Of a DNA stretch of 34,090 nt, positions 9,264 to 16,059 are shown in pieces. Positions within the stretch are counted from its first letter, which is position 1. Each line of letters starts with the position of its first letter. Made by a program: the position numbers and the translations under genes. Under the pieces are notes generated by a model. The model did not search any database. It saw nothing but the letters and a program-made list of their open reading frames with translations, and was not told where the DNA came from. The DNA lies in NCBI GenBank assembly GCA_047975295.1, contig JBKEDH010000099.1, forward strand, positions 1 through 34,090, written 5' to 3'. The DNA is from JBKEDH01 sp047975295. GTDB lineage: Bacteria; Bacteroidota; Bacteroidia; Flavobacteriales; Flavobacteriaceae.

Positions 9264-9971
9264 ATGAGAAAGAAACTTGAATCCGAATTGGTTAGCATAG
9301 CCCATAGAATATTAAAACTTAAAGGTAAAGAAGATGTGTTAAAACTGCATGCCGAGACCACTATACTTTTGGAAAAATTGACCGTACTTAAATTTGCATA
9401 CGAAAATTTTGAAAACGAGATACCAACAGTAGGTAACGATTCGTCTTTTCTCGACATGTTAGAACAAACGTTTAACGACCGTATTAGTGATAACATAGAG
9501 ATTGGCGATAGAATTTATGTAAATCTCGACGAAAAAGAAGATGACGGCATTATGGAACCTGCTATAGAAAAAATAAAGAATATGGTTGCTTATATGCCCG
9601 ATTTTGAAAGTGAAACCACACAAGCAGAACCCATTAAAAAAACCAATTTTGAAGACCTAACTGCCGATTTTAAAGATATGCCCGTTTTCGAACCTGTAAC
9701 CAAGACGGTAACCGAAAAAAAATCACTTAACGACACCATAAAACTTCAAACCCTAAATATTGGGCTTAACGATAAGATTGCCTTTATAAAACACCTGTTT
9801 AATGGAAACAATGCAGATTATGAACGTGTTGTTTCGCAGCTCAATACATTCAACTCGTTGGATGAAGCTTTAAATTTTATCCAAGATGTTGTAAAGCCCG
9901 ATTATAACCATTGGCAGGATAAAGACGAGATTGAAGTACGTTTTCTTCAAATTATAGAAAATAAATTTTAA
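9264..9971 (+). CDS. Conserved flavobacterial protein of unknown function
   Basis: A 235-residue soluble, acidic protein I cannot name; no signal peptide or membrane segment. Residues 1-55 form a predicted amphipathic helix pair rich in Leu/Lys/Glu. The middle (about 75-160) is charged and low in complexity. Residues ~157-235 form a compact domain: 'LNDTIKLQTLNIGLNDKIAF', then 'HLFNGNNADYERVVSQLN', 'EALNFIQDVV' and 'EVRFLQIIENKF'. I have the impression that this C-terminal domain recurs in several Bacteroidota proteins, but that is memory and not shown here. It is divergent from tdk and separated from rsmI by 100 bases. The start at ATG 9264 leaves a complete N-terminal helix. Confidence 0.75.
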   Translation: MRKKLESELVSIAHRILKLKGKEDVLKLHAETTILLEKLTVLKFAYENFENEIPTVGNDSSFLDMLEQTFNDRISDNIEIGDRIYVNLDEKEDDGIMEPAIEKIKNMVAYMPDFESETTQAEPIKKTNFEDLTADFKDMPVFEPVTKTVTEKKSLNDTIKLQTLNIGLNDKIAFIKHLFNGNNADYERVVSQLNTFNSLDEALNFIQDVVKPDYNHWQDKDEIEVRFLQIIENKF

Positions 9972-10071
9972 TTTTTTGGTATTATTCTAAAAACGGTTAC
10001 AAATAAAATCGAAGTAATCGTGATTATACTTCTCCTAACCATAAAGAAGTTGTTATTCCATATTTCAATAC

Positions 10072-10746
10072 ATGAATAAACTCTATATCGTACCAACACC
10101 AATAGGCCATTTGCAGGACATGACATTCCGTGCCATCGAGGTTTTAAAAACATCCGATTTAATTCTTGCCGAAGACACACGTACTTCGGGCAAGCTTTTA
10201 AAACATTTCGATATTGCAACGCCCATGCAGTCGCACCACATGCATAACGAGCACAAAACCATCGAAACCATTATACAAAAGTTAAAGACGGGAACTACCA
10301 TAGCTTTAATTAGCGATGCCGGTACACCTGCTATTTCCGATCCCGGATTTTTGCTTACCCGTTCTTGTATAGAAAATAATATAGCAGTAGAATGTTTACC
10401 CGGTGCAACGGCATTTGTTCCTGCTTTGGTAAATTCGGGACTGCCCAACGATAAATTTGTATTTGAAGGTTTTTTACCCGTAAAAAAAGGACGTCAAACA
10501 AGGTTAACATTTTTGGCCGAGGAAACCCGTACCATGATTTTTTACGAAAGTCCGCACAAACTAATAAAAACCCTAGGCCATTTTTGTGACTATTTTGGGA
10601 GCGAAAGGCAGGTATCGGTTTCTCGGGAATTAACTAAATTATACGAAGAAACTATTCGCGGTACAGCCAAAGACGTTGTGGAACATTATACCAACAAACC
10701 GCCAAAAGGTGAAATTGTGATTGTTGTTGCCGGAAAAAACGGATAA
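10072..10746 (+). CDS. rsmI: 16S rRNA (cytidine1402-2'-O)-methyltransferase
   Basis: A 224-residue tetrapyrrole-methylase-fold enzyme that uses SAM to methylate the ribose of C1402 in 16S rRNA. Visible marks: the N-terminal 'LYIVPTPIGHLQDMTFRAI', 'ILAEDTRTSGKLL', the SAM-binding 'LISDAGTPAISDPG' around residues 79-92, 'CLPGATAFVPALVNSGLP', 'FYESPHKL' and the terminal 'KGEIVIVVAG'. The protein ends right after the methylase domain and lacks the extra C-terminal region found in the longer E. coli protein. The next gene starts three bases after the stop, so the two are co-transcribed. Confidence 0.95.
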   Translation: MNKLYIVPTPIGHLQDMTFRAIEVLKTSDLILAEDTRTSGKLLKHFDIATPMQSHHMHNEHKTIETIIQKLKTGTTIALISDAGTPAISDPGFLLTRSCIENNIAVECLPGATAFVPALVNSGLPNDKFVFEGFLPVKKGRQTRLTFLAEETRTMIFYESPHKLIKTLGHFCDYFGSERQVSVSRELTKLYEETIRGTAKDVVEHYTNKPPKGEIVIVVAGKNG

Positions 10747-10749
10747 ACC

Positions 10750-11241
10750 ATGATGCTAAGAAAAATATATTGGATTATTTTAATTTTTATACTTTCGTTA
10801 AAAACAGCAATTGCACAAGATTTATACAAAACGCCTTCCGGAAACCGATATCATTTAAGTACTTGTAGAATGGTTGAAAATGTTTCACAGAAATTGGAAG
10901 ATGTATTCGAAATTAAAAAATTTAAATTAACACCTTGTAAAATTTGTAAACCCAATACTGCTTCTTTAAGTACATTTGGTTTTTCAAACAAAAATAAAGC
11001 AGTTGGAGCATCGGTAACGGTTCAATGCAATGGGAAAACACAAAAAGGTGTACGCTGCAAACATAAAACGCGCCTTGCAAATGGGTATTGTTTTCAACAC
11101 ACAAAACAATCCAATAATAATACTTTAACAACGTATGGATCTTCCAAACCGATAGCTTTAACCTGTGGAGTAAAAAATGCGTCTGGTGGGTATTGTAAAA
11201 GAAGGGTAAAGGGAGGTGGTTATTGCTATCAACATAAATAA
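10750..11241 (+). CDS. Secreted cysteine-rich protein with three putative metal-binding units
   Basis: A 163-residue protein with a signal peptide (residues 1-22, 'KTAIA' before the mature 'QDLYKTPSG'). The first unit, 'YHLSTCR' with Cys39 and 'TPCKICKP' with Cys63/Cys66, matches the His/Cys pattern of Ada-like zinc modules in secreted proteins. It is followed by two similar Cys3-His units: Cys93-Cys103-Cys114-x2-His117 and Cys139-Cys149-Cys159-x2-His162, each with a 'G-x-C/G-Y-C-x-Q-H' core resembling DUF5763. The function is unknown; binding a metal in the periplasm or outside is an inference from the Cys/His spacing. Either ATG 10750 or ATG 10753 could be the start. It follows rsmI by three bases. 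Confidence 0.8.
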   Translation: MMLRKIYWIILIFILSLKTAIAQDLYKTPSGNRYHLSTCRMVENVSQKLEDVFEIKKFKLTPCKICKPNTASLSTFGFSNKNKAVGASVTVQCNGKTQKGVRCKHKTRLANGYCFQHTKQSNNNTLTTYGSSKPIALTCGVKNASGGYCKRRVKGGGYCYQHK

Positions 11242-11272
11242 TTTTTGTATAGATTATTCCTAAAAATACACT

Positions 11273-11623
11273 ATGGATCTAAACACATTCAAAAACAAAT
11301 TAAAAACCAATCCTACCAAGATAACGTTTGCCGAAACGATAGCCGTAATAGAAACCTTTTATACCTTTACGCCAACAGCTTTTAAAAATGGAAATTTAGA
11401 AAACCGAGCGGGTGAAAATTCGGGTTCCTGTAAATTACTTGCCTTTGCAAAACTACAAGGCTTTACAAAGGAAGAGACTTTGGCTTGCTTTGGACAGTTT
11501 TATTTTAACGAGGTTTTAAAAGTACCCAATGGCGATAACCATAAAAATATTCGAAATTTCATAAAAACGGGATTCGAAGGTTTAGAGTTTCAAGATATGC
11601 CTTTAATAAAAAAGTTGCTGTAA
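11273..11623 (+). CDS. HopJ-type III effector family protein
   Basis: A 116-residue soluble protein that matches the small HopJ family by its central block 'NRAGENSGSCKLLAFAKLQG', 'CFGQFYFNEVLKVP' and 'HKNIRNFIKTGFEGLEF'. The family is named after a Pseudomonas type III effector, but homologues are widespread in free-living bacteria without type III secretion, and there is no secretion system here, so the name should not be taken as function. The stop overlaps the next gene's start in a TAATG junction (11621-11625), so it is translationally coupled to the glycosylase-like gene. Confidence 0.85.
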   Translation: MDLNTFKNKLKTNPTKITFAETIAVIETFYTFTPTAFKNGNLENRAGENSGSCKLLAFAKLQGFTKEETLACFGQFYFNEVLKVPNGDNHKNIRNFIKTGFEGLEFQDMPLIKKLL

Positions 11624-12192
11624 TGGAAGCCTTGCTCCAAGATATAAAAAAATGTACCATTTGTAAAGATTTTTTACCATTGGAGCCTCGCCCTGTAATG
11701 AGCGCCGGTAAAAAATCGAAAATTGTTATTATCGGGCAGGCACCGGGCATAAAGGTACATAATACCGGTATTGCATGGAACGATCCCAGTGGTAAACAGT
11801 TGCGTAAATGGCTTAATGTAACCGACAAACAGTTTTACAATACCGATAATTTTGCCATTGTTCCTATGGGATTTTGTTATCCGGGTAAAGGTAAAAGTGG
11901 CGATTTGCCACCACGCCCCGAATGTGCGCCGCAATGGCACCAGAAGCTCTTTAATGAAATGGATCAAGTTAAATTGGTTTTGCTTATTGGTAAATATGCA
12001 CAGGATTATTATTTAAAGGATAAGGCCGGAAGAAACCTTACCGAGACCGTAAAAAACTATAAAGCTTATTTGCCCAAATATTTGCCTTTGCCACATCCAT
12101 CGCCACGCAATCGCTTTTGGTTGGCAAAAAATCCTTGGTTCGAGGCCGAAATTATTCCGCAACTTCAAGCCATTGTGAAACAATTTCTATAG
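11623..12192 (+). CDS. Uracil-DNA glycosylase superfamily protein with probable Fe-S cluster
   Basis: A 189-residue protein of the uracil-DNA glycosylase superfamily, which removes uracil or damaged bases from DNA. Visible marks: the water/uracil-binding motif 'GQAPG' at 38-42, 'WNDPSGKQLRKWL' at 52-64 and the C-terminal 'LPHPSPRN' loop that contacts DNA. Four cysteines, Cys11, Cys14, Cys85 and Cys101, have the Cys-x2-Cys...Cys-x15-Cys spacing of the iron-sulfur family 4 and 5 enzymes. The motif-A sequence differs from classical family 4 (GEAPG), so exact substrate is uncertain. The start codon overlaps the HopJ-like stop. Confidence 0.85.
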   Translation: MEALLQDIKKCTICKDFLPLEPRPVMSAGKKSKIVIIGQAPGIKVHNTGIAWNDPSGKQLRKWLNVTDKQFYNTDNFAIVPMGFCYPGKGKSGDLPPRPECAPQWHQKLFNEMDQVKLVLLIGKYAQDYYLKDKAGRNLTETVKNYKAYLPKYLPLPHPSPRNRFWLAKNPWFEAEIIPQLQAIVKQFL

Positions 12193-12227
12193 TAGGTAAG
12201 AAATAAGCGATTGGGTTTTAAATTATA

Positions 12228-12247
12228 AGGAAAACTTTTCTTTTCCT
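12228..12247 (+). terminator. Weak hairpin after the glycosylase gene
   Basis: Seven-base stem AGGAAAA/TTTTCCT with a six-base loop, 36 bases after the stop of the glycosylase gene. There is no T-run after the stem, so termination is a guess from position. Confidence 0.3.
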
Positions 12248-12584
12248 ATAAGTAAATTAAAAAAGCTATGTTATTTCGATTAAACAAATCAAATTTTCTG
12301 TAAAAAAACATAAAATCAATACCATAAAAATTATAATAGGGAGAATTACCCAAAATACTATTAATTGAAGGCATTTAAATAAATATTTCCCTTTAACTTT
12401 TGGCAATATATTTATGTTTATCAAATTCATATCGATATATTCACTACGGACAAAGCTACGATAGAGAAATTCAATTAGAGAAAAAGTGAAAAATAATTTC
12501 GGTAGTTTCCTTAATGTTCTAAAACCATATCGTTACAATAATAAATACTTCAATAATTTCAATATTTTACCTGTAAAACGAAGC

Positions 12585-12604
12585 TTTATGATTTATATCA
12601 TAAA
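12585..12604 (+). promoter_or_regulatory. FNR/CRP-like operator upstream of the cupin gene
   Basis: A perfect 20-base palindrome: TTTATGAT, four-base spacer TTAT, then ATCATAAA. It holds the FNR core TGAT-N4-ATCA. Its centre (12594.5) is about 41.5 bases upstream of the transcription start predicted from the TATTTTTG element at 12625-12632, the standard class II activator position. The Crp/Fnr regulator gene four genes downstream keeps the Glu and Arg of the recognition helix (Glu174, Arg178) used by FNR to read TGA. That this regulator binds here is inference. Confidence 0.65.
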
Positions 12605-12624
12605 ATTGGGAAACCTTTGTTTAA

Positions 12625-12632
12625 TATTTTTG
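12625..12632 (+). promoter_or_regulatory. Bacteroidota -7 promoter element for the cupin-azurin genes
   Basis: TATTTTTG fits the TAnnTTTG -7 consensus. A TTG at 12606-12608 could be the -33 element with a slightly short 16-base spacer. The predicted start of transcription is near 12636, about 26 bases before the cupin ATG. Confidence 0.6.
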
Positions 12633-12649
12633 TTTAGAATTAGTCTAAA
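12633..12649 (+). promoter_or_regulatory. Dyad TTTAGA-N5-TCTAAA, copy 1
   Basis: A 17-base dyad directly after the -7 element, covering the predicted transcription start (about -3 to +14). The surrounding 23 bases (12632-12654) match a second site at 14347-14369 with two differences. The position suits a repressor operator; the binding protein is unknown. Confidence 0.55.
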
Positions 12650-12661
12650 TAATAATAAACA

Positions 12662-13003
12662 ATGAAAACAGCATCTCTTTATAACAATTTGGAATATGGC
12701 GAAAACAAACCTGCTATTTCGGTTTTATTGGAAACCGATTTTACAAAAGAAATTAGAATTGTTTTTAAGGAACAGCAAGTTATGAAAAAACATAAAACAC
12801 CCTTTCCCATAGTGGTACAAATTGTTGAAGGCACTATAGAATTTGGTGTTTTAGATAATATCCATACGCTTGAAAAAGGAGGTATAATTGCTTTAAATGG
12901 CAATGTACCACACGATTTAAAAGCACTCGATAAAAGTATTGTACGCCTAACCCTTTCAAAATCTGATAAGGTAGAGCGTGTAAAACAAGTAACCAATCAA
13001 TAA
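12662..13003 (+). CDS. Small cupin-domain protein
   Basis: A 113-residue single-domain cupin with no signal peptide. The conserved features are the 'KKHKTPFPIVVQIVEGTIEFGV' stretch (residues ~40-61), whose His may bind a metal, the turn 'LEKGGIIALNGNVPHDLKAL' (residues ~72-91) with a second candidate His in 'VPHDL', and a beta-rich pattern throughout. Cupins of this size often bind a metal or a small ligand; no reaction can be named. It is first in a same-strand run with an azurin lipoprotein, a methyltransferase and a Crp/Fnr regulator, and it sits directly behind an FNR-like box, so a role in low-oxygen or nitrosative metabolism is plausible but inferred. Confidence 0.8.
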   Translation: MKTASLYNNLEYGENKPAISVLLETDFTKEIRIVFKEQQVMKKHKTPFPIVVQIVEGTIEFGVLDNIHTLEKGGIIALNGNVPHDLKALDKSIVRLTLSKSDKVERVKQVTNQ

Positions 13004-13022
13004 CAATCAACAACAATCGACA

Positions 13023-13532
13023 ATGAAAAAAACAATTTATCTCGTTCTAACAGTATTGATAACATTAAGTTGTGGTAACGACAAAAAAAAGGAAAAGCAA
13101 ATAGAAAAAACAACACCTACAAAAACAGAAGCTACAACAAAAAAAACAGAAGCCTCAACTAACGAAGTTACTATTTTATTATCGTCTAACGACCAAATGC
13201 AATATGATAAAACCGAATTAAAAGTAAAAGCCGGACAAAAAGTGACCTTAACATTAAAGCATACAGGGAAAATGGCCAAAAATGTTATGGGACACAATTT
13301 TGTATTGTTAAAACAAGGAACCGATATACCAACATTTGCCGAAAAAGCCTTGGAGGTTGCCGATAAAGAATATATTCCCGAAGGCGACAAAGTTATTGCT
13401 CATACGAAATTAATTGGTGGAGGCGAAAGTACGACTATAACGTTCAATGCACCTGCCAAAGGCACTTACGACTACTTGTGTACATTTCCGGGACATTACG
13501 CCATAATGAAAGGCAAATTTATTGTAGAATAA
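13023..13532 (+). CDS. Azurin-family blue copper lipoprotein
   Basis: A 169-residue lipoprotein (Cys17 after 'LITLS'), with a Lys/Thr/Glu-rich tether at about 18-48 and an azurin domain at 48-169. All type 1 copper ligands are present: His91 in 'NVMGHNFVL' (with the preceding Gly90), Cys153, His158 and Met162 in 'CTFPGHYAIMKG'. Azurins carry electrons in the periplasm, for example to cytochrome peroxidases or denitrification reductases; in this case the protein is anchored to a membrane by its lipid. It lies 19 bases after the cupin gene and shares its FNR-like upstream region. Azurin genes in other bacteria are often under FNR/ANR control, which fits. Confidence 0.92.
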   Translation: MKKTIYLVLTVLITLSCGNDKKKEKQIEKTTPTKTEATTKKTEASTNEVTILLSSNDQMQYDKTELKVKAGQKVTLTLKHTGKMAKNVMGHNFVLLKQGTDIPTFAEKALEVADKEYIPEGDKVIAHTKLIGGGESTTITFNAPAKGTYDYLCTFPGHYAIMKGKFIVE

Positions 13533-13563
13533 ATAGGTAAATAACCGTAAAAAGATTAAATCA

Positions 13564-14343
13564 ATGGGGAATAAAACACTAAATATAAAGCAAGGACACT
13601 GGTTATTGGCCAAAATGGGCAAAAAAGTATTACGTCCGGGTGGCAAGGAATTAACACTTAAATTAGTTAATGCCCTTAGTATAAACAACGAAGATAATAT
13701 TGTAGAGTTTGCTCCGGGTTTAGGCTTTACGGCAGCGATAACTTTACAGCAAAACCCAAAATCGTACACTGGAGTAGAACTAAATGAAGAGGCTGCTAAT
13801 ATTTTACGTAAAAATATTAGCGGTATTAATAGAAATATTGTTGTTGCCAATGCAGCCAATACCGAATTACCCGATAATACTTATAATAAAGTGTATGGCG
13901 AAGCAATGTTAACCATGCAGGCCGATCACCGAAAATCTGATATTATTAAAGAAGCCAATCGGATTTTGACCAAAGGCGGGCTCTATGGCATACACGAACT
14001 GGGCTTAACACCAAATAATTTAAGTGACCCCAAAAAGGCCGATATACAACGCGAACTGGCAGAAGTTATAAAGGTAAATGCACGTCCGCTAACCGAAAAC
14101 GAATGGGTAACCTTATTGAAAAAAGAAGGGTTTGAAGTAGTATCGATTAACAAAAACCCCATGCATTTATTAGAAAAAAAGCGCATTGTACAAGATGAAG
14201 GTTTGTTTAGAAGTTTAAAAATATTTTTTAATATAGCAACCCACCCCAAAGAACGCAAACAAATTTTGGCTATGCGAAAAGTATTCAGAAAATATAAAAA
14301 CAACATGAACGCTGTAGCCATTGTAGCCAAAAAAGTTAATTAA
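13564..14343 (+). CDS. Class I SAM-dependent methyltransferase
   Basis: A 259-residue Rossmann-type methyltransferase. Motif I is 'IVEFAPGLGFTAAI' at about residues 45-58, followed by the acidic strand end 'YTGVELNEEA' that would hold the SAM ribose, 'NTELPDNTYNKVYGEAML' and 'EANRILTKGGLYGIHEL'. Substrate unknown; the broad pattern is like methyltransferases acting on small molecules (UbiE type). It starts 31 bases after the azurin stop. Some of its homologues lie next to cupin and Crp genes as far as I recall, but this cannot be checked here. Confidence 0.85.
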   Translation: MGNKTLNIKQGHWLLAKMGKKVLRPGGKELTLKLVNALSINNEDNIVEFAPGLGFTAAITLQQNPKSYTGVELNEEAANILRKNISGINRNIVVANAANTELPDNTYNKVYGEAMLTMQADHRKSDIIKEANRILTKGGLYGIHELGLTPNNLSDPKKADIQRELAEVIKVNARPLTENEWVTLLKKEGFEVVSINKNPMHLLEKKRIVQDEGLFRSLKIFFNIATHPKERKQILAMRKVFRKYKNNMNAVAIVAKKVN

Positions 14344-14347
14344 ACAG

Positions 14348-14364
14348 TTTAGATTTATTCTAAA
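14348..14364 (+). promoter_or_regulatory. Dyad TTTAGA-N5-TCTAAA, copy 2
   Basis: The second copy of the dyad at 12633-12649; the 23-base block 14347-14369 differs from the first at two spacer positions only. Here it lies over the region where the -33 element of the regulator's own promoter would be (about -34 to -18). This is a position where binding would block RNA polymerase. Confidence 0.55.
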
Positions 14365-14370
14365 TAATAT

Positions 14371-14378
14371 TATATTTG
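14371..14378 (+). promoter_or_regulatory. Bacteroidota -7 element for the Crp/Fnr gene
   Basis: TATATTTG fits TAnnTTTG, 21 bases before the ATG at 14400. No clear TTG is seen about 19 bases upstream, so activity may need help from a regulator. Confidence 0.55.
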
Positions 14379-14399
14379 TCCTTGATATAATCTAACGGT

Positions 14400-14996
14400 A
14401 TGTTACCCGAGCACGTATTATTGGAAATAGGAGCAGAAATAAAAACCTTTACTAAAGGTGATTTTATTTTTTACAAGGGTAATACAGCCAAAAATTTTTA
14501 CCAGATTATTACGGGAGAAATTAAAATGAACAACTTTAGCGAAAACGGAAAAGAGTTTGTTCAGGGTATTTTTACCGATGGAAATAGTTTTGGCGAACCA
14601 CCTCTTTTTACCGATGGCGTTTATCCTGCAAATGCAGAAGTAGTTCAAGAAGCAAAAGTTTTTGTGTTATCAAAGAACAATTTTTTGAATGTAATGAAAA
14701 CTTCCGAGCATGCACTTCGAATTTTAAAAATATTTGCCAATCGGTTATACTATAAATCGTTGATAGCTGTCGAACTGTCGAACGAAAGTTCGGAACATCG
14801 GGTTTTAAGTTTGTTGGATTATTTTAAAAAGAATAATCCAAAACCCATAAAATCAAATAAACGCTGTAAAATAGAATACACTCGACAAGACATTGCAAAC
14901 CTTACCGGATTACGTGTGGAAACCGTAATAAGAACTATAAAAACCTTAGAGGAAAAAGGCGAGATAAATATTATAAAACGGAAAGTATATCGTTAG
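14400..14996 (+). CDS. Crp/Fnr-family transcriptional regulator
   Basis: A 198-residue regulator: cyclic-nucleotide-type beta-barrel (about 10-110), long dimer helix (about 103-125) and winged helix-turn-helix (about 158-195) with 'YTRQDIANLTG' and recognition helix 'VETVIRTIKTL'. Glu174 and Arg178 match FNR positions used to read TGA; Ile177 replaces the FNR Ser. It lacks the N-terminal cysteines of FNR (the only Cys is Cys156), and the phosphate-binding Arg of cAMP receptors is missing from 'FGEPPLFTDGVYPANAEV', so neither an Fe-S cluster nor cAMP is the likely signal. Heme or another ligand, as in DNR-type regulators, is possible. It has its own promoter and converges on trpS. Confidence 0.9.
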   Translation: MLPEHVLLEIGAEIKTFTKGDFIFYKGNTAKNFYQIITGEIKMNNFSENGKEFVQGIFTDGNSFGEPPLFTDGVYPANAEVVQEAKVFVLSKNNFLNVMKTSEHALRILKIFANRLYYKSLIAVELSNESSEHRVLSLLDYFKKNNPKPIKSNKRCKIEYTRQDIANLTGLRVETVIRTIKTLEEKGEINIIKRKVYR

Positions 14997-15004
14997 GTAG
15001 ATAT

Positions 15005-15973
15005 TTAATACCCTACCTTTTCACGTACTTTTTCTAGTACATTATCTGCTACCAATTTGGCTTTTTCTGCACCAATGGTAAGGATTTTGTCCAGTTCATC
15101 CAAGTTTTTCATATAGTAATGGTAACGTTCACGTTGTTGGGCAAATGTGCTGGTTATCAAATCAAATAAAGCTTGTTTGGCATGTCCGTAACCATAACCG
15201 CCATTTTCGTAATTGGTTTTCATGGTAGCTATTTGTTCTTCATTTGCCAAAAGGCTGTAAATAGCGAAACAATTACAGGTTTCCCAATCTTTGGGAGCCT
15301 CAAGTGGCGTACTATCGGTTTGAATGCCCATAATTTGTTTACGCAGTTTTTTATCGTCTAAAAATAAATTAATGGTATTGTTCCTGCTTTTGCTCATTTT
15401 TTCACCATCGGTACCCGGAACAAGCATGGTGTTTTCTTGTATTTTCCCTTCGGGAACCACAAAAGTATCGCCCATTTTATCGTGAAAGCGGGAGGCTACG
15501 TTACGTGTCATTTCAATATGTTGCAATTGATCTTTTCCAACAGGTACAATATTGGCATTGTAAAGCAGAATATCGGCAGCCATAAGCATGGGATAGGTAA
15601 ATAATCCGGTATTAACATCTTCTAACCTGTCGGCCTTATCTTTAAAACTATGTGCAAGCGTTAAGCGTTGATACGGAAAAAAACAGCTTAAATACCATGA
15701 TAGTTCGGTTACCTGCGGAATATCGCTTTGTCTATAAAAAACGGTTTTTTCTATATCCAATCCAAAAGCTAACCAAGTTGCCGCTACCGAATAGGTATTG
15801 TTGCGCAGCTCTTTAGCATTTTTAATCTGTGTTAGTGTATGAAGGTTCGCAATAAACAGAAATGAATCGTTATTGGGGTCGTTGGCCATTTTTATTGCCG
15901 GCATAATCGCTCCCAGAATATTTCCCAAATGTGGTGTTCCCGTGCTTTGTATGCCTGTAAGTATTCTTGCCAT
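15005..15973 (-). CDS. trpS: Tryptophan--tRNA ligase
   Basis: A 322-residue class I aminoacyl-tRNA synthetase that charges tRNA-Trp. The HIGH-type motif is 'TPHLGN' at 13-18 and the KMSKS motif is complete at 192-196 (EKMSKSRNN). Other family marks are 'GIQSTG' near the N-terminus, 'FYRQSDIPQVTEL' and 'VPVGKDQLQHIE', which binds Trp and AMP. Length is normal. It ends eight bases from the Crp/Fnr stop (converging) and is divergent from plsC, with a TACCTTTG promoter on the minus strand just upstream. Confidence 0.97.
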   Translation of the reverse strand: MARILTGIQSTGTPHLGNILGAIMPAIKMANDPNNDSFLFIANLHTLTQIKNAKELRNNTYSVAATWLAFGLDIEKTVFYRQSDIPQVTELSWYLSCFFPYQRLTLAHSFKDKADRLEDVNTGLFTYPMLMAADILLYNANIVPVGKDQLQHIEMTRNVASRFHDKMGDTFVVPEGKIQENTMLVPGTDGEKMSKSRNNTINLFLDDKKLRKQIMGIQTDSTPLEAPKDWETCNCFAIYSLLANEEQIATMKTNYENGGYGYGHAKQALFDLITSTFAQQRERYHYYMKNLDELDKILTIGAEKAKLVADNVLEKVREKVGY

Positions 15974-15992
15974 GGTTTTGCTTAATAAACAG

Positions 15993-16000
15993 CAAAGGTA
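15993..16000 (-). promoter_or_regulatory. -7 element of the trpS promoter
   Basis: Minus-strand TACCTTTG, an exact TAnnTTTG match, 19 bases upstream of the trpS start codon. A minus-strand TTG (16021-16023) lies 20 bases further upstream, within the spacing known for the -33 element. Confidence 0.7.
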
Positions 16001-16033
16001 CTTTTTTTAATAGAATTGCTCAATACAATTATG

Positions 16034-16041
16034 TATTTTTG
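16034..16041 (+). promoter_or_regulatory. -7 element of the plsC promoter
   Basis: TATTTTTG on the plus strand, 18 bases before the GTG start proposed for plsC, with a TTG at 16016-16018 (short 15-base spacer). It overlaps the -33 side of the divergent trpS promoter. Confidence 0.55.
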
Positions 16042-16059
16042 GACTTCAAAATAAAAGGG

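Larger units (their letters stand above)
12193..12661. other. Gene-free 469-bp AT-rich region
   Basis: No reading frame longer than a few tens of codons is visible on either strand and I recognise no decayed gene. Close to the upstream gene is a small inverted repeat, AGGAAAA (12228-12234) with TTTTCCT (12241-12247), which lacks a T-run and is at best a weak terminator. A short palindrome ATATCGATAT lies at 12429-12438. The last 80 bases hold the regulatory sites listed separately. A small RNA in the middle cannot be excluded. Confidence 0.6.

Noticed and set aside
11273..11623. Type III secretion from the HopJ family name
   Set aside because: No secretion genes in the window; the family is widespread in free-living bacteria.
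12429..12438. ATATCGATAT as an operator
   Set aside because: A ten-base palindrome in an AT-rich region is expected by chance, and no second copy was seen near a promoter.
13037..13859. Minus-strand open frames opposite azurin and methyltransferase
   Set aside because: They are complementary shadows with low-complexity or unrecognisable products and no start signals.
15967..16059. Upstream extension of the plsC frame to ATG 15967
   Set aside because: It would overlap trpS and both promoters and add 31 residues unlike the family; GTG 16060 fits better.
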